A stretch of 50,881 nt of DNA from Nitrosomonadales bacterium (lineage in GTDB: Bacteria; Pseudomonadota; Gammaproteobacteria; Burkholderiales; Gallionellaceae). Within the stretch, counting starts at the first letter, position 1. Every line of letters starts with the position of its first letter. The position numbers and the translations under genes are program-made. Positions 20,053 through 29,050 of the stretch are shown here, piece after piece. Below the pieces are notes generated by a model. The model searched no databases. It had not been told where the DNA came from and saw nothing but the letters and a program-made list of their open reading frames with translations. The stretch is taken from positions 1-50,881 of the forward strand of contig JAHFRC010000003.1 of the NCBI GenBank assembly GCA_023259015.1, read 5' to 3'.

Positions 20053-20135
20053 GTTATTCAAATCATCCTGAGCTTGCTTCCCGCTTCCCACGGCAGCGCC
20101 GGGGCAGCGTGGCTACTGTTGTGGCAAGGCCAGGC

Positions 20136-20558
20136 TTATTGAATGGTGAGTTTTTTCGTTTTGGCGGTAACCCGTTTGGGCAGGCGCAGTTCTAGTACGC
20201 CATTTTCATACTTCGCCTGTGCCGTGGCCTCATCCACGTCCTGCGCCAGCGTAAAGGCGCGCGACACCTTGCCGTAATAGCGTTCGCTGCGCAGCACCTT
20301 TTCGCCTTCCTTCACTTCTTTTTCATTTTTTATTTCCGCACTGATGGCAACCTGACTGCCGTCAATCGTGACATGGATGTCTTCTTTCTTCACGCCGGGA
20401 ATTTCGGCATGAACGGTATAAGCCTTGTCGTCCTCGTTCACGTCCAACTTGACCTGGACTTCCTGCTGCCCCTCAAAACGCACCGGACGCATGAAAAAGC
20501 CGCGGAACAAATCATCAAACGCATCATCAGCCGGGTTATAGCGCAAAATATTAGCCAT
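20136..20558 (-). CDS. Small heat-shock protein (Hsp20 / alpha-crystallin)
   Basis: A 140-residue sHSP. A short N-terminal arm with a DDLFRGFF segment is followed by the alpha-crystallin domain (VKLDVNEDDKAYTVHAEIPG ... YENGVLELRLPK). It binds unfolding proteins as an ATP-independent holdase. The start is set at MANILRYNP, preceded by a strong GAGGAGG; a longer frame upstream has no support. A sigma-32-like promoter lies at 20603-20630, and a CGGGG-ATG-CCCCG hairpin in the leader near 20580 could affect translation with temperature, which is speculation. Confidence 0.93.
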   Translation of the reverse strand: MANILRYNPADDAFDDLFRGFFMRPVRFEGQQEVQVKLDVNEDDKAYTVHAEIPGVKKEDIHVTIDGSQVAISAEIKNEKEVKEGEKVLRSERYYGKVSRAFTLAQDVDEATAQAKYENGVLELRLPKRVTAKTKKLTIQ

Positions 20559-20602
20559 ATCATCCTCCTCATTAAGATCCGGGGCATCCCCGTAGAAAAT
20601 AA

Positions 20603-20630
20603 TATTTGGGGTAGGGCTCAGGATTTCAAG
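20603..20630 (-). promoter_or_regulatory. Sigma-32 type promoter of hsp20
   Basis: On the minus strand, CTTGAA (20625-20630), a 13-base spacer and CCCCAAATA (20603-20611) fit the heat-shock promoter pattern. The hsp20 start codon lies about 45 bases downstream of the -10 element. Confidence 0.7.
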
Positions 20631-20731
20631 TGCAATTCTATGGTGTAGCCTGAAAATTTCTGGTTGTTGCAAGTTTGGTGTCTCGGGCGCCAGTTGGGTA
20701 AATTGCTTCGCTCGTCCTGCTCCTATTCCTG

Positions 20732-22093
20732 TCAGCTTTGCCGGCGCATCAGTATTGCCGCAACTTCTTTCTTGGGCTTGCTGACAGGGTGTTCTGGCTG
20801 TTTATTTTCAGTGGTGGCGCTGACAGATGGTTCATAGGGTTTATCGAACCACGGATCATGGCTTGGTTTTTTCGGGGAGGCAGGGCGCGGCGTGTAGCTG
20901 CGCTCATGATGTTCACCGCGCGGCGATCTCTCCGGTCTCGCAGCTTGCTGGGTCACAACTGCATTTTCTTTTTGTATTTCGTGCTTGATCAGTTTTTCGA
21001 TTTCCTTCAGATATTTTTCTTCTTCCGGCGATACCAGCGAAATGGCTATGCCGGATGCGCCGGCGCGGCCAGTGCGGCCGATGCGGTGGACGTAATCTTC
21101 CGGGGTGCTGGGTATTTCATAGTTGATGACCATGGGCAACTGGTCGATATCCAGGCCACGGGCGGCCACGTCAGTCCCGATCAGCACGGCAACCTTGCCC
21201 TGCTTGAAAGCATCCAGCGCCTGTATGCGCTCCAATTGGCTTTTATCGCCGTGGATGGCATCCGCGGAAACGCCTTCGCGCTGTAATTGCCTGGCAAGGC
21301 GGCTGGCGGTGATTTTGGTTTTGGTAAACACCAGCACCTGTGTCGCATCGCTCCCGCGCAACAGTTGTGTGAGCAGCGCGTGTTTATCCGCCTGGGCGAC
21401 CAGGTAAACTTTTTGCGTGACATTCTCGGCGGCGGCATTGCTGCGCGCGACTTCAATGAGCTTGGGGCTGATCAGGAATTCTGCCGATAATTTTTTGATC
21501 TCGCTCGAGAACGTGGCCGAGAACATCAGGCTCTGCCGTTGCCTGGGCAGCAAAGCCAGGATGCGCTTCAAATCGGGCAGGAAGCCCATGTCCAGCATGC
21601 GGTCGGCCTCATCCAGCACCAGCACCTGCACCTGGTTCAACTGCACCGTTTTTTGCTCAACGTGGTCCAGCAAGCGGCCGGGAGTGGCGACCAGAATTTC
21701 TATACCTGTTTTCAGGTGCGGCGTCTGCGTCTTGATATCGACTCCGCCAAACACCACCAGAGAGCGCAAGCGAGTATGTTTTGCATAAGCCTTTATATTT
21801 TCCTCCACCTGAATTGCCAGTTCCCGCGTGGGCACCAATACCAGCGCCCGCACCGGGTGGCGTGCGGGTGACGTGCTGGTGCTGGCAAGCGGCAGCAATT
21901 TTTGCAGGATGGGCAGGGCAAAGGCAGCCGTCTTGCCGGTGCCCGTTTGCGCGCCTGCCATCAAGTCGCGGCCTTCAAGCACTATCGGGATGGCTTGCGC
22001 CTGGACAGGGGTGGGTGTGATGTAACCGGACTCGGTCAACGCCTTGAGGATTTCAGGCGCAAGATTCAAATCTGCAAAACTGGTGGTTTTCAA
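20732..22093 (-). CDS. rhlE: DEAD-box RNA helicase, RhlE-like
   Basis: A 453-residue helicase. Motifs in order: Q motif TPTPVQAQAIP, Walker A AQTGTGKT (48-55), DEAD (161-164), SAT (192-194), ARGLD and HRIGRTGRAG. The C-terminal tail (~375-453) is basic and disordered (RSPRGEHHERSYTPRP...), typical of RhlE-type proteins, which act in ribosome assembly and RNA decay. The frame can start only at a TTG (22093), because an in-frame stop lies shortly upstream; GAGA precedes it. RNase E at 24285 is a potential degradosome partner; that is inference. Confidence 0.9.
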   Translation of the reverse strand: MKTTSFADLNLAPEILKALTESGYITPTPVQAQAIPIVLEGRDLMAGAQTGTGKTAAFALPILQKLLPLASTSTSPARHPVRALVLVPTRELAIQVEENIKAYAKHTRLRSLVVFGGVDIKTQTPHLKTGIEILVATPGRLLDHVEQKTVQLNQVQVLVLDEADRMLDMGFLPDLKRILALLPRQRQSLMFSATFSSEIKKLSAEFLISPKLIEVARSNAAAENVTQKVYLVAQADKHALLTQLLRGSDATQVLVFTKTKITASRLARQLQREGVSADAIHGDKSQLERIQALDAFKQGKVAVLIGTDVAARGLDIDQLPMVINYEIPSTPEDYVHRIGRTGRAGASGIAISLVSPEEEKYLKEIEKLIKHEIQKENAVVTQQAARPERSPRGEHHERSYTPRPASPKKPSHDPWFDKPYEPSVSATTENKQPEHPVSKPKKEVAAILMRRQS

Positions 22094-22263
22094 TATCTCA
22101 TTCTCTTCATGTCAATCAGGGACAAACCTTCCCCGGCTCAAAACCACATTATACTCCACTGCCTGCAGGCATCGTGGCCGAGTCCTGACATCATGCATTT
22201 TTGGGCTGGTCAGGCAAATGCCTTGTACCGTTTATCAATTGAATCGTCTGAGTTGCTCCGAGG

Positions 22264-22911
22264 CTAATGGGAGATAGTCGTTGCCTGACGGGACAGCTCT
22301 GGCCATATGTCAGCTACTGGACGATCAAAGATGATCGTGTCGTTAATGGGCAGAACATACCAGTCGCCGTGTGCGATTTCGTTTTCCAATTGTCCGGGCG
22401 CCCACCCCGCAAGCCTTTTTGCGACACGCAAACCGTTATGGGCGCGTGCGCCGCTCAATAGTTCGCGAAGCAGAGTCATGTCGTTAGCGATATAGGTATG
22501 TTCGGAGACCTTTAGCGCCCCGGCTACGGCCTCATTACTGCGGAACAGATAGGAAATCTGTCCGGGATTGACAGGGCCTCCCGCAAAAAGCCTGAAATCC
22601 CTGGCCGCCGGATATACCGGGAATATTTTGTCGAGTGTAATGTCTTGCGGGCGGTTGATGATAATGCCGACCGGCCCTCTATGGCCGGTCTGTGTTGCCA
22701 GGACAACGCTTTCGCGAAACCAGGTATCTTTCAGCTTATGGCTGGCAATCAGCAGAAAGCTTGAAGTGGAGGGCTTTTGCGGTGGCAATTGCGGTGGCGG
22801 CTTTAGTGGCTGAACAGGGACATTCGCAAGGAGGCTGGCCGGCCAACCGCCGAAAAGCAAGGCGCCGAGGAAAAGCAGAAAACGGAACCGGGAAAACATT
22901 GCCTGATTCAT
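22264..22911 (-). CDS. YqgE/AlgH family protein with a signal peptide
   Basis: A protein of about 215 residues from an ATG at 22911. The first 29 residues form a typical signal peptide (FRFLLFLGALLFGGWPASLLA), then comes a Pro-rich linker. The UPF0301/DUF179 domain follows: FLLIASHKLKDTWF, GPVGIIINRP, FAGGPV and WAPGQLENEI. Members of this family are normally cytoplasmic and lack a signal sequence, so export is unusual. An upstream frame extension to 22974 would overlap rluC by four bases and bury the signal peptide; it is less likely. The biochemical function of the family is poorly known. It follows rluC on the same strand. Confidence 0.82.
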   Translation of the reverse strand: MNQAMFSRFRFLLFLGALLFGGWPASLLANVPVQPLKPPPQLPPQKPSTSSFLLIASHKLKDTWFRESVVLATQTGHRGPVGIIINRPQDITLDKIFPVYPAARDFRLFAGGPVNPGQISYLFRSNEAVAGALKVSEHTYIANDMTLLRELLSGARAHNGLRVAKRLAGWAPGQLENEIAHGDWYVLPINDTIIFDRPVADIWPELSRQATTISH

Positions 22912-22970
22912 GCTGTTTGAATTAAGGAATGGAAATTGTATTGTAATATCCGTAAGGAGATAAAAAGACC

Positions 22971-23909
22971 TCACAATCCCGCATCCAGCTTACCCACAAA
23001 CTTCTGCAACTCCTTCGGTAACGGCGCAGTAAAGCGCAACGGCTCACCCGTGAGTGGGTGGGTCAAGGCAATCGAGTGTGCATGCAGGAACATGCGCTTC
23101 AAGCCCTGCTTCGCCAGCACCTTGTTGCGCGCAAAGTCGCCGTATTTGTCGTCGCCCGCGATGGGAAAGCCGAGGTGCGCGAGATGCACGCGGATCTGGT
23201 GGGTGCGGCCGGTCTTGAGCTGTGCTTCCAACAGCGAGTATTCCGCCCATGCTTTCTGCAAGGCGAATACGGTATGCGCGGCCTGCCCGTCCTCACGCAC
23301 CATCACGCGCTTCTCGCCGTCCGGCGTGTTGAATTTGTGCAGCGGCAGCTTGACGTGCTGTTTGGCATTGCGCCACTTGCCTGCCACCAGGGTCAGGTAG
23401 CGCTTGTCGGTCTTGCCTTCGCGCATCTGTTCGTGCAGGCTGGTCAGCGCGGAGCGTTTCTTGGCCAGCAGCAGCACGCCGGAGGTTTCGCGGTCGAGGC
23501 GGTGCACCAGTTCGAGAAACTTGGCCTGCGGGCGGGCAGAACGCAACTGCTCGATCACACCGAAGCTGACGCCGCTGCCGCCATGCACCGCCACGCCGGA
23601 AGGTTTATCCACGGCCAGTAGCGCATCATCCTCATACAATATGGGAAATTCCAGCGCCGGGACATAGTCGCGCTCCTGCTGTTCGGCCACGCGCACCGGC
23701 GGGATGCGCACTTGGTCGCCCGGTTGCAAACGGCAGGTCTGATCCACGCGCTTCTTGTTTACGCGCACTTCGCCGCTACGCAGGATGCGGTAGATGTGGC
23801 TCTTGGGCACGCCTTTCAAATGCTTGCACAGGAAATTGTCGATGCGCTGGCCGGCGCTCTCCTCGTCAATCTCAGCCCAAGTCACAGATTCTTTGCTTAA
23901 ATCTTTCAT
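22971..23909 (-). CDS. rluC: 23S rRNA pseudouridine synthase RluC
   Basis: A 312-residue RluC/RluD-family enzyme. An N-terminal S4 RNA-binding domain (GQRIDNFLCKHLKGVPKSHI...) is followed by the catalytic domain with HRLDRETSG (Asp139) and the TGRTHQIRVHL motif. RluC makes pseudouridines 955, 2504 and 2580 in E. coli 23S rRNA. The divergent position next to rne is the same as in many proteobacteria, which supports RluC over RluD. No good ribosome binding site precedes the ATG at 23909. Confidence 0.92.
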   Translation of the reverse strand: MKDLSKESVTWAEIDEESAGQRIDNFLCKHLKGVPKSHIYRILRSGEVRVNKKRVDQTCRLQPGDQVRIPPVRVAEQQERDYVPALEFPILYEDDALLAVDKPSGVAVHGGSGVSFGVIEQLRSARPQAKFLELVHRLDRETSGVLLLAKKRSALTSLHEQMREGKTDKRYLTLVAGKWRNAKQHVKLPLHKFNTPDGEKRVMVREDGQAAHTVFALQKAWAEYSLLEAQLKTGRTHQIRVHLAHLGFPIAGDDKYGDFARNKVLAKQGLKRMFLHAHSIALTHPLTGEPLRFTAPLPKELQKFVGKLDAGL

Positions 23910-24284
23910 TTTGAATATAATCCACCCAGCGCGTGTGCACCTTCGTAAACGGGTCGTAAATTTTTTCCCCGTCGAATGTATGGCAGGCAGTCAGGCCGCC
24001 TACGAAGCAGCAGCCCGTCCGGTTAACCTCACTCACCGGAATCAAGCAGTGATGGTAATTGATTTGCGCTCTCTAGGCACCCAGGATTTTGGGCCCCTGT
24101 GGAATTTTATCGTGTCGCCCCAATACCGGCGGCACTTGAAGTTAGACAAGCTAAATACGAGAACAAGAACTTGAACGGACGTCGGCACCTTAACCATATT
24201 GCCATTCGCACGACCTTTTTTCTCGCGCGCGGCTAGCCGCGTGTAGCTTTGTCCTGCCCGTGTAAGAGCGCGGGAGACAATATA
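23910..24284 (+). promoter_or_regulatory. Long leader / divergent promoter region of rne and rluC
   Basis: This 375-base stretch has no convincing gene. A CGCGGC-TA-GCCGCG hairpin at 24228-24241 lies 44 bases before the rne start, and a GGGAG ribosome binding site follows. A long structured leader is the site of rne autoregulation in enterobacteria; the same role here is by analogy. No strong -10/-35 pair stands out. Confidence 0.45.
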
Positions 24285-26864
24285 ATGAAACGCATGTTAT
24301 TCAATGCGACACAGCCGGAAGAACTCCGTGTCGCCATTGTTGACGGTCAGAAACTCATCGACCTCGACATTGAATCCGCCGGCAAAGAGCAACGCAAGAG
24401 CAACATCTACAAGGCCGTCATCACCCGCCTCGAACCCAGCCTGGAAGCCTGCTTCGTCGAATATGGCGGCACTCGCCACGGCTTCCTGCCGTTCAAGGAA
24501 GTAGCCCCGCAGTTTTATCAATCCGGCAGCGGCAGCCGCCCCTCGATCAAGGAGGCATTGCGCGAAGGCCAGGAACTGCTGGTGCAGGTAGAGAAAGACG
24601 AGCGCGGCAACAAGGGCGCAGCGCTTACCACCTACATCAGCCTGGCCGGGCGCTACATCGTACTGATGCCGAACAACCCCAGCGGCGGAGGCGTATCGCG
24701 CCGCATCGAAGGCGAAGACCGCAACGAGCTGCGCGACGTGCTGGCGCAACTGGAAGTGCCTGCCGGCATGAGCATCATAGCGCGCACCGCCGGCATCGGA
24801 CGCACTCTGGAAGAGCTGCAATGGGACCTCAACTATCTCAAGCAGTTGTGGGACGCCATCGAAAATGCGGCGAAATCCGAGAAGGCGCCGTCGCTGATTT
24901 ACCTCGAGAGCAGCTTGGTGGTGCGCGCCATACGCGATTATTTTCACCCGGAAATCGGTGAAATCCTGATCGACACCGACGACATTTTCCAGCAGGCGCA
25001 GGCTTTTATGAGCACGGTGATGCCGAGCAACGTCAATCGCATCAAACGCTACCGCGACGATGTGCCGCTGTTTTCGCGCTTCCAGATCGAACACCAGATC
25101 GAATCGGCGCACGCGCGCCAGATTAACCTGCCATCCGGAGGCGCCATCGTGATCGACCACACCGAGGCGCTCACCGCCATCGACATCAACTCGGCGCGCG
25201 CCACGCGCGGCGGCGACATCGAAACCACCGCGCTCAACACCAATCTGGAAGCCGCCGATGAGATAGCGCGCCAGATGCGCCTGCGCGACCTGGGCGGTTT
25301 GATAGTGATCGACTTCATCGACATGGAGAGCAGCCGCAACCAGCGCGATGTGGAAAACCGTTTGCGCGATGCGCTGCACTACGACCGCGCGCGCGTGCAA
25401 ACCGGCAAGATTTCCCGCTTCGGTTTGCTGGAACTGTCACGCCAGCGTTTGCGCCCGAGCCTGGAAGAAACCAGCTACTCGCCTTGCCCGCGCTGCAACG
25501 GCATCGGCCATATCCGCGGCACCGAGTCCACCGCGCTGCACATCCTGCGCATCATCCAGGAAGAAGCGATGAAGGAGCACAGTGCCGCCATTCACGTGCA
25601 GGTGCCGGTTGACGTCGCCACCTTCCTGCTCAACGAAAAGCGCACCGACATCCACCGCATCGAATCGCGCCTGAAAGTCAGCATCACGCTAATCCCCAAC
25701 GCGCACATGGAAACGCCGCACTACAGCGTAACGCGCCTGCGCCAGGATGATCTCACCGGCGAAAACCAGCAGGCCAGCTACAAACTGGTGGAAAATCCGG
25801 AAGAAGGCAAGGCAGAAGCGGTTGCCGCAGCCGCACAAGAGACCAAGGTGCAGCGCCCGCAGGCTGTGGTGCAGGGCATCACACCGGCGCAACCTGCTCC
25901 CATGCGGCAAGTTGAAGCACCCGTACAGCCCTCATTTTTCAGCAGGATATTCGGCTGGTTCAAGTCGGCGGATACAGGAAAACCTGCCGCCAAACCTGAA
26001 GCAGCCAAGCAGCAACGCCCAGGCCAGCCACGCCGCGAACGCCAGGAGGGTAGACGCCCGGATGGAAACAGGCAGGACGGCGCACGCCGCCGCGAACGTC
26101 CGGAGGGTGGCAACAAGCCGCGCCGTGACGAAGGCGCACATCGCACAGAAAAACTGGCGCAAGCCGCTCCCAAAGCGCAGGAAATGCGTGGCGATAAACC
26201 GCCTCGTCCGCCGCGCATAGAGAGTGAAAAAGCTTCCGCTCTGGAGAGTGCACCGCCAAATGCCGCACTCACACAAGAGCAAGCGGAGGGAGGCAGCAAC
26301 CGCGAAGGAGGGCGCAAACGCGGCAGGCGCGGTGGGCGCCGCGAACGCGAACATCGTGAGCAACAAGCCGGCGCAGTGGCAGGTGAATCACTTGCGATTG
26401 GAATGACTGGTGAAACTGAAATCGTACACCACGGTGAAACAGCAGTGGCGCAACCTGCCATCCAGGCTGCGGAACAGCCACAAGCCGAACAGCAATCACC
26501 CGTTGCCGAGCAACCGGCAGAAACAGTTGCACAGTTTGTGCAAGCAATTTCATCGCCGGTTGAGGTTGAGGAACAGCATCACGCCGAACCACAAACTCAC
26601 GTTGCTCCTGTTGTCCCGCAAGCTGAAGTGATTACCCGGCCCGAGCAAGCTGTTTCCACGCCAGTTCAGGCCGGCGAGCCGATAGCCAGTAGCGGCTTGG
26701 AGCAGATCGAAACCGACCCAATCAAACGCGCTGCCGTTGCCATGGCCGCACAGCCGGTCGAAACCACACCGCCCGCGCCGCGCCGCCGTCCGCGTCCGCA
26801 AGAGGTTTACAGCATGGAAAGCAGCGAGCCGTTGGTGCAAGTCGAAACACAATCTCCAGACTGA
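24285..26864 (+). CDS. rne: Ribonuclease E
   Basis: An 859-residue RNase E. The start is set at MKRMLFNATQPEELRVAI, after a GGGAG site. The S1 domain (VEYGGTRHGFLPFKE) is followed by the RNase H-like and catalytic parts, with acidic residues in AIDINSA and VIDFIDMES and the zinc-link CPRC. From about residue 520 the tail is disordered: Arg/Pro/Gly-rich RNA-binding stretches (RRERPEGGNKPRRDEG), then Gln/Glu/Ala-rich sequence ending QEVYSMESSEP. The tail probably scaffolds a degradosome. The gene ends at a strong intrinsic terminator at 26884. Confidence 0.96.
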   Translation: MKRMLFNATQPEELRVAIVDGQKLIDLDIESAGKEQRKSNIYKAVITRLEPSLEACFVEYGGTRHGFLPFKEVAPQFYQSGSGSRPSIKEALREGQELLVQVEKDERGNKGAALTTYISLAGRYIVLMPNNPSGGGVSRRIEGEDRNELRDVLAQLEVPAGMSIIARTAGIGRTLEELQWDLNYLKQLWDAIENAAKSEKAPSLIYLESSLVVRAIRDYFHPEIGEILIDTDDIFQQAQAFMSTVMPSNVNRIKRYRDDVPLFSRFQIEHQIESAHARQINLPSGGAIVIDHTEALTAIDINSARATRGGDIETTALNTNLEAADEIARQMRLRDLGGLIVIDFIDMESSRNQRDVENRLRDALHYDRARVQTGKISRFGLLELSRQRLRPSLEETSYSPCPRCNGIGHIRGTESTALHILRIIQEEAMKEHSAAIHVQVPVDVATFLLNEKRTDIHRIESRLKVSITLIPNAHMETPHYSVTRLRQDDLTGENQQASYKLVENPEEGKAEAVAAAAQETKVQRPQAVVQGITPAQPAPMRQVEAPVQPSFFSRIFGWFKSADTGKPAAKPEAAKQQRPGQPRRERQEGRRPDGNRQDGARRRERPEGGNKPRRDEGAHRTEKLAQAAPKAQEMRGDKPPRPPRIESEKASALESAPPNAALTQEQAEGGSNREGGRKRGRRGGRREREHREQQAGAVAGESLAIGMTGETEIVHHGETAVAQPAIQAAEQPQAEQQSPVAEQPAETVAQFVQAISSPVEVEEQHHAEPQTHVAPVVPQAEVITRPEQAVSTPVQAGEPIASSGLEQIETDPIKRAAVAMAAQPVETTPPAPRRRPRPQEVYSMESSEPLVQVETQSPD

Positions 26865-26883
26865 CAGTTTGGCAGAAAGCCAT

Positions 26884-26918
26884 AAAAAACCGCGCGGGGC
26901 AAACCGTGCGGTTTTTTT
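26884..26918. terminator. Strong bidirectional intrinsic terminator
   Basis: Arms AAAAAACCGCGCGG and CCGTGCGGTTTTTT form a 14-bp stem (one G-T pair) around GGCAAA, with a T-run on one strand and the matching A-run on the other. It separates rne from the convergent membrane protein gene. Confidence 0.92.
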
Positions 26919-26944
26919 GTTGGCGATGCTGCTTTTGCCGAAAA

Positions 26945-27340
26945 TTATTTCCTGTCGCGGAATGCAGCTAGCAGCAACGCCAGCGTAGCCACCCAGAACA
27001 GCAAGGCAACCAACAATTGCACCTTCATCGAAGTTGACCATTCCATGCTCTTGTTAGTCTGGTTTGCCGCAATGGGTACAATTTGAATATCACTGCCATC
27101 CGGCAGCGCCAGATAGCCGCCCGGCCCAAGTCCGAGCGGCTGATACGGAGCAGCGATGACACAATCAGCAGACGGCATCAATCCGAGCGTTTTCACTTGA
27201 TTGCACGTTTTTGTGTCCAGGCGCAATTCGTAAATGCTCGAAACATGTGCTGCGATGTTCAAGATAAAAAGAAAACCGATAAACAGGCAGGCGAGCGCAG
27301 TGATTATTTTCGCATCGTCACTTCTTTTGCGAAGTTCCAT
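26945..27340 (-). CDS. Hypothetical membrane protein, two TM helices
   Basis: A 131-residue protein. The start is chosen at MELRKRSDD because GGAGG lies six bases upstream; the open frame continues far upstream only by chance. Transmembrane helices lie at about 14-32 and 107-127, bracketing a ~75-residue loop with two cysteines (TCNQVK, SADCVI) that may form a disulfide in the periplasm. The start overlaps the end of the phosphatase gene by 23 bases, so the two are co-transcribed. I know no family. Confidence 0.75.
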   Translation of the reverse strand: MELRKRSDDAKIITALACLFIGFLFILNIAAHVSSIYELRLDTKTCNQVKTLGLMPSADCVIAAPYQPLGLGPGGYLALPDGSDIQIVPIAANQTNKSMEWSTSMKVQLLVALLFWVATLALLLAAFRDRK

Positions 27341-27842
27341 TTGCACCTCCTGGCGAAACTGAAAAGAGCGCCTGTTGCCTGATATGTTGCAACAACCCCT
27401 CCGCCGCATCCTCCACCATATCCAGCACGCGCTCGAAACTATCCGCGCCGCCGTAATACGGGTCGGGCACTTCGCGCTGGCTGTGGCGGTGGGCGAACTC
27501 CAGAAATAATCCGAGATGGCCTGCCGCGTCGCCCGGGCGCAGCCGTTGCAGGATGGCGAGATTCCCGCGATCCATTGCCAGCACATAATCGAAGCGGATA
27601 AAATCCGCCGTCTCGACCTGCCTTCCGCGCAAGGCGCCCATATCGTAGCCACGCTGCATGGCCGCACGCTGGGCACGTATGTCCGGCGGATCGCCGATGT
27701 GGTAATCATGCGTGCCCGCCGAATCAACCAGTATCTGCCCGGATAATCCGGCATTTTCGGCGCATGCACGGAACACCGCTTCGGCAGTCGGCGAGCGGCA
27801 GATGTTTCCCATGCAGACAAAAAGAACCTTGATAATTTCCAT
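27318..27842 (-). CDS. Low-molecular-weight protein-tyrosine phosphatase
   Basis: A 174-residue phosphatase. The N-terminal P-loop is VCMGNICRSP (Cys10, Arg16) and the general acid lies in VPDPYYGG. It hydrolyses phosphotyrosine or related small phosphates in the cytoplasm. The start is set at MEIIKVLFVC; the upstream extension has no homology. The C-terminal ~15 residues (Ser/Gly-rich, ending TSQKK) extend beyond the usual family end. It overlaps the downstream membrane protein gene. No tyrosine kinase gene is nearby. Confidence 0.92.
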   Translation of the reverse strand: MEIIKVLFVCMGNICRSPTAEAVFRACAENAGLSGQILVDSAGTHDYHIGDPPDIRAQRAAMQRGYDMGALRGRQVETADFIRFDYVLAMDRGNLAILQRLRPGDAAGHLGLFLEFAHRHSQREVPDPYYGGADSFERVLDMVEDAAEGLLQHIRQQALFSVSPGGANGTSQKK

Positions 27843-27997
27843 GATGTCCAATATGCCACGATCTTTTTTACAGCTTGCATGAAGCGCCAAAATATCACAT
27901 TACGTACCAAAGAAACCAGAGCGGCATTTCCGCCGCGAGTGTTTGCTGTCGTGTCTGCGTCATGATCATCCTGCGCTGCAATCTTGGGGGAAGCCTT

Positions 27998-29041
27998 ATG
28001 ATTACACCACGATTTAATACGGGCCGGAATTTCGTTAAATTTATCATGAGAATTAACGCGAGCATCAAGCTTTTCCTCACTCCTGCCTTGTTGTTTTTCG
28101 CGAGCCTGGGGCATGCCGGGAATATGCTTCTTACCGACCATCCGCTGGTTGGAAAGATATGGGACATGAACAGCCGCAGCTACATGGACGAGGCCGCTCT
28201 GTTTGCCAGGATCAACATGGCCGACATTCTTTTGCTCGGCGAAACGCATGACAATCCGCAGCATCATGAGATGCAGCAGAAGCTTTTGAAAGTCCGCATC
28301 GAAACGGGCGCAAGCCCGGCGTTGATGATGGAGCAGCTTGATGCAGAAAGCCAGCCGGCGCTCGATCATGCCTTGACCGGCAGCAATCGTGACGAAGTGT
28401 TGAGCAACGTCACCGGCCTGATCAAGTTCACGGACAAGGAACCATACCGCCAGTTGCTGGCCATTGCCATCGACAACAAGTTGCCGGTTATCGCCGCCAA
28501 CATTTCAAGCTTGCGTTTGCAGCCGGTGATCTGGTTTGGCTACTCTGCTTATGATGCGGGAGAGTTAAAGCGCCTGGCTGTCGAAGAGGTGTGGAGCGAC
28601 ACCCGCCAGAATTACCTGGCCGCACACATGGGGGGAGCGCACTGCGGCAAACTTAAAGACGAGTTGCGCACGGGGCTGACGCGTAGCCAGCGGCTGCGCG
28701 ATGCATTGATGGCCGATAGCGCGGTACCAAGCATCGGGCGCGGCGTTGTCTCTATCGTCGGCCGCGACCATGCCCGCCGCGACACCGGCATGCCGCTTTA
28801 TTTTTCCGCACGTGCGCCGTCGGCGCGTATTTTTTCAATCGGTTTTATCGAGGTCAGCGCGGGAAAGACTGACCCCGGCGCCTATGAGGCGGAAAGCGCC
28901 ACAGGCGATGCTCCCTATGATGTGATCTGGTTTTCGCCGCGTGCCGAACGCGCCGATCCCTGCGCCAATTTAGACAAGGCAAAAGGAGTGCAGCAAAAAA
29001 ATAAGCCAGAATCCAGATCGTCACGCAATCGCGGGCAATAG
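27998..29041 (+). CDS. ChaN-family exported protein
   Basis: A protein of about 347 residues in the ChaN/TIKI (EreA-like) fold. Conserved motifs are LLLGETHDNPQHHEMQ, then MMEQLDA, and near the end IVGRDHARRDTGMP; histidines in these motifs bind metal or heme in relatives. A signal peptide (LFLTPALLFFASLGHA) directs it to the envelope. The start is set at 27998, after GGGGGAAG; an ATG at 28046 gives a shorter, cleaner signal peptide without a ribosome binding site. ChaN proteins are linked to heme or iron uptake. The polar C-terminal tail is unstructured. It converges with the ATP-grasp gene (9-base gap). Confidence 0.82.
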   Translation: MITPRFNTGRNFVKFIMRINASIKLFLTPALLFFASLGHAGNMLLTDHPLVGKIWDMNSRSYMDEAALFARINMADILLLGETHDNPQHHEMQQKLLKVRIETGASPALMMEQLDAESQPALDHALTGSNRDEVLSNVTGLIKFTDKEPYRQLLAIAIDNKLPVIAANISSLRLQPVIWFGYSAYDAGELKRLAVEEVWSDTRQNYLAAHMGGAHCGKLKDELRTGLTRSQRLRDALMADSAVPSIGRGVVSIVGRDHARRDTGMPLYFSARAPSARIFSIGFIEVSAGKTDPGAYEAESATGDAPYDVIWFSPRAERADPCANLDKAKGVQQKNKPESRSSRNRGQ

Positions 29042-29050
29042 GGTTCTTTG

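Noticed and set aside
24297-25400. A 367-codon open frame antisense to rne
   Set aside because: It is complementary to the conserved catalytic part of RNase E, with Val/Ala/His-rich shadow composition.
27341-28369. Upstream extension of the small membrane protein frame
   Set aside because: It would run antisense or out of frame through the phosphatase and ChaN-like genes; the internal ATG at 27340 has a strong ribosome binding site.
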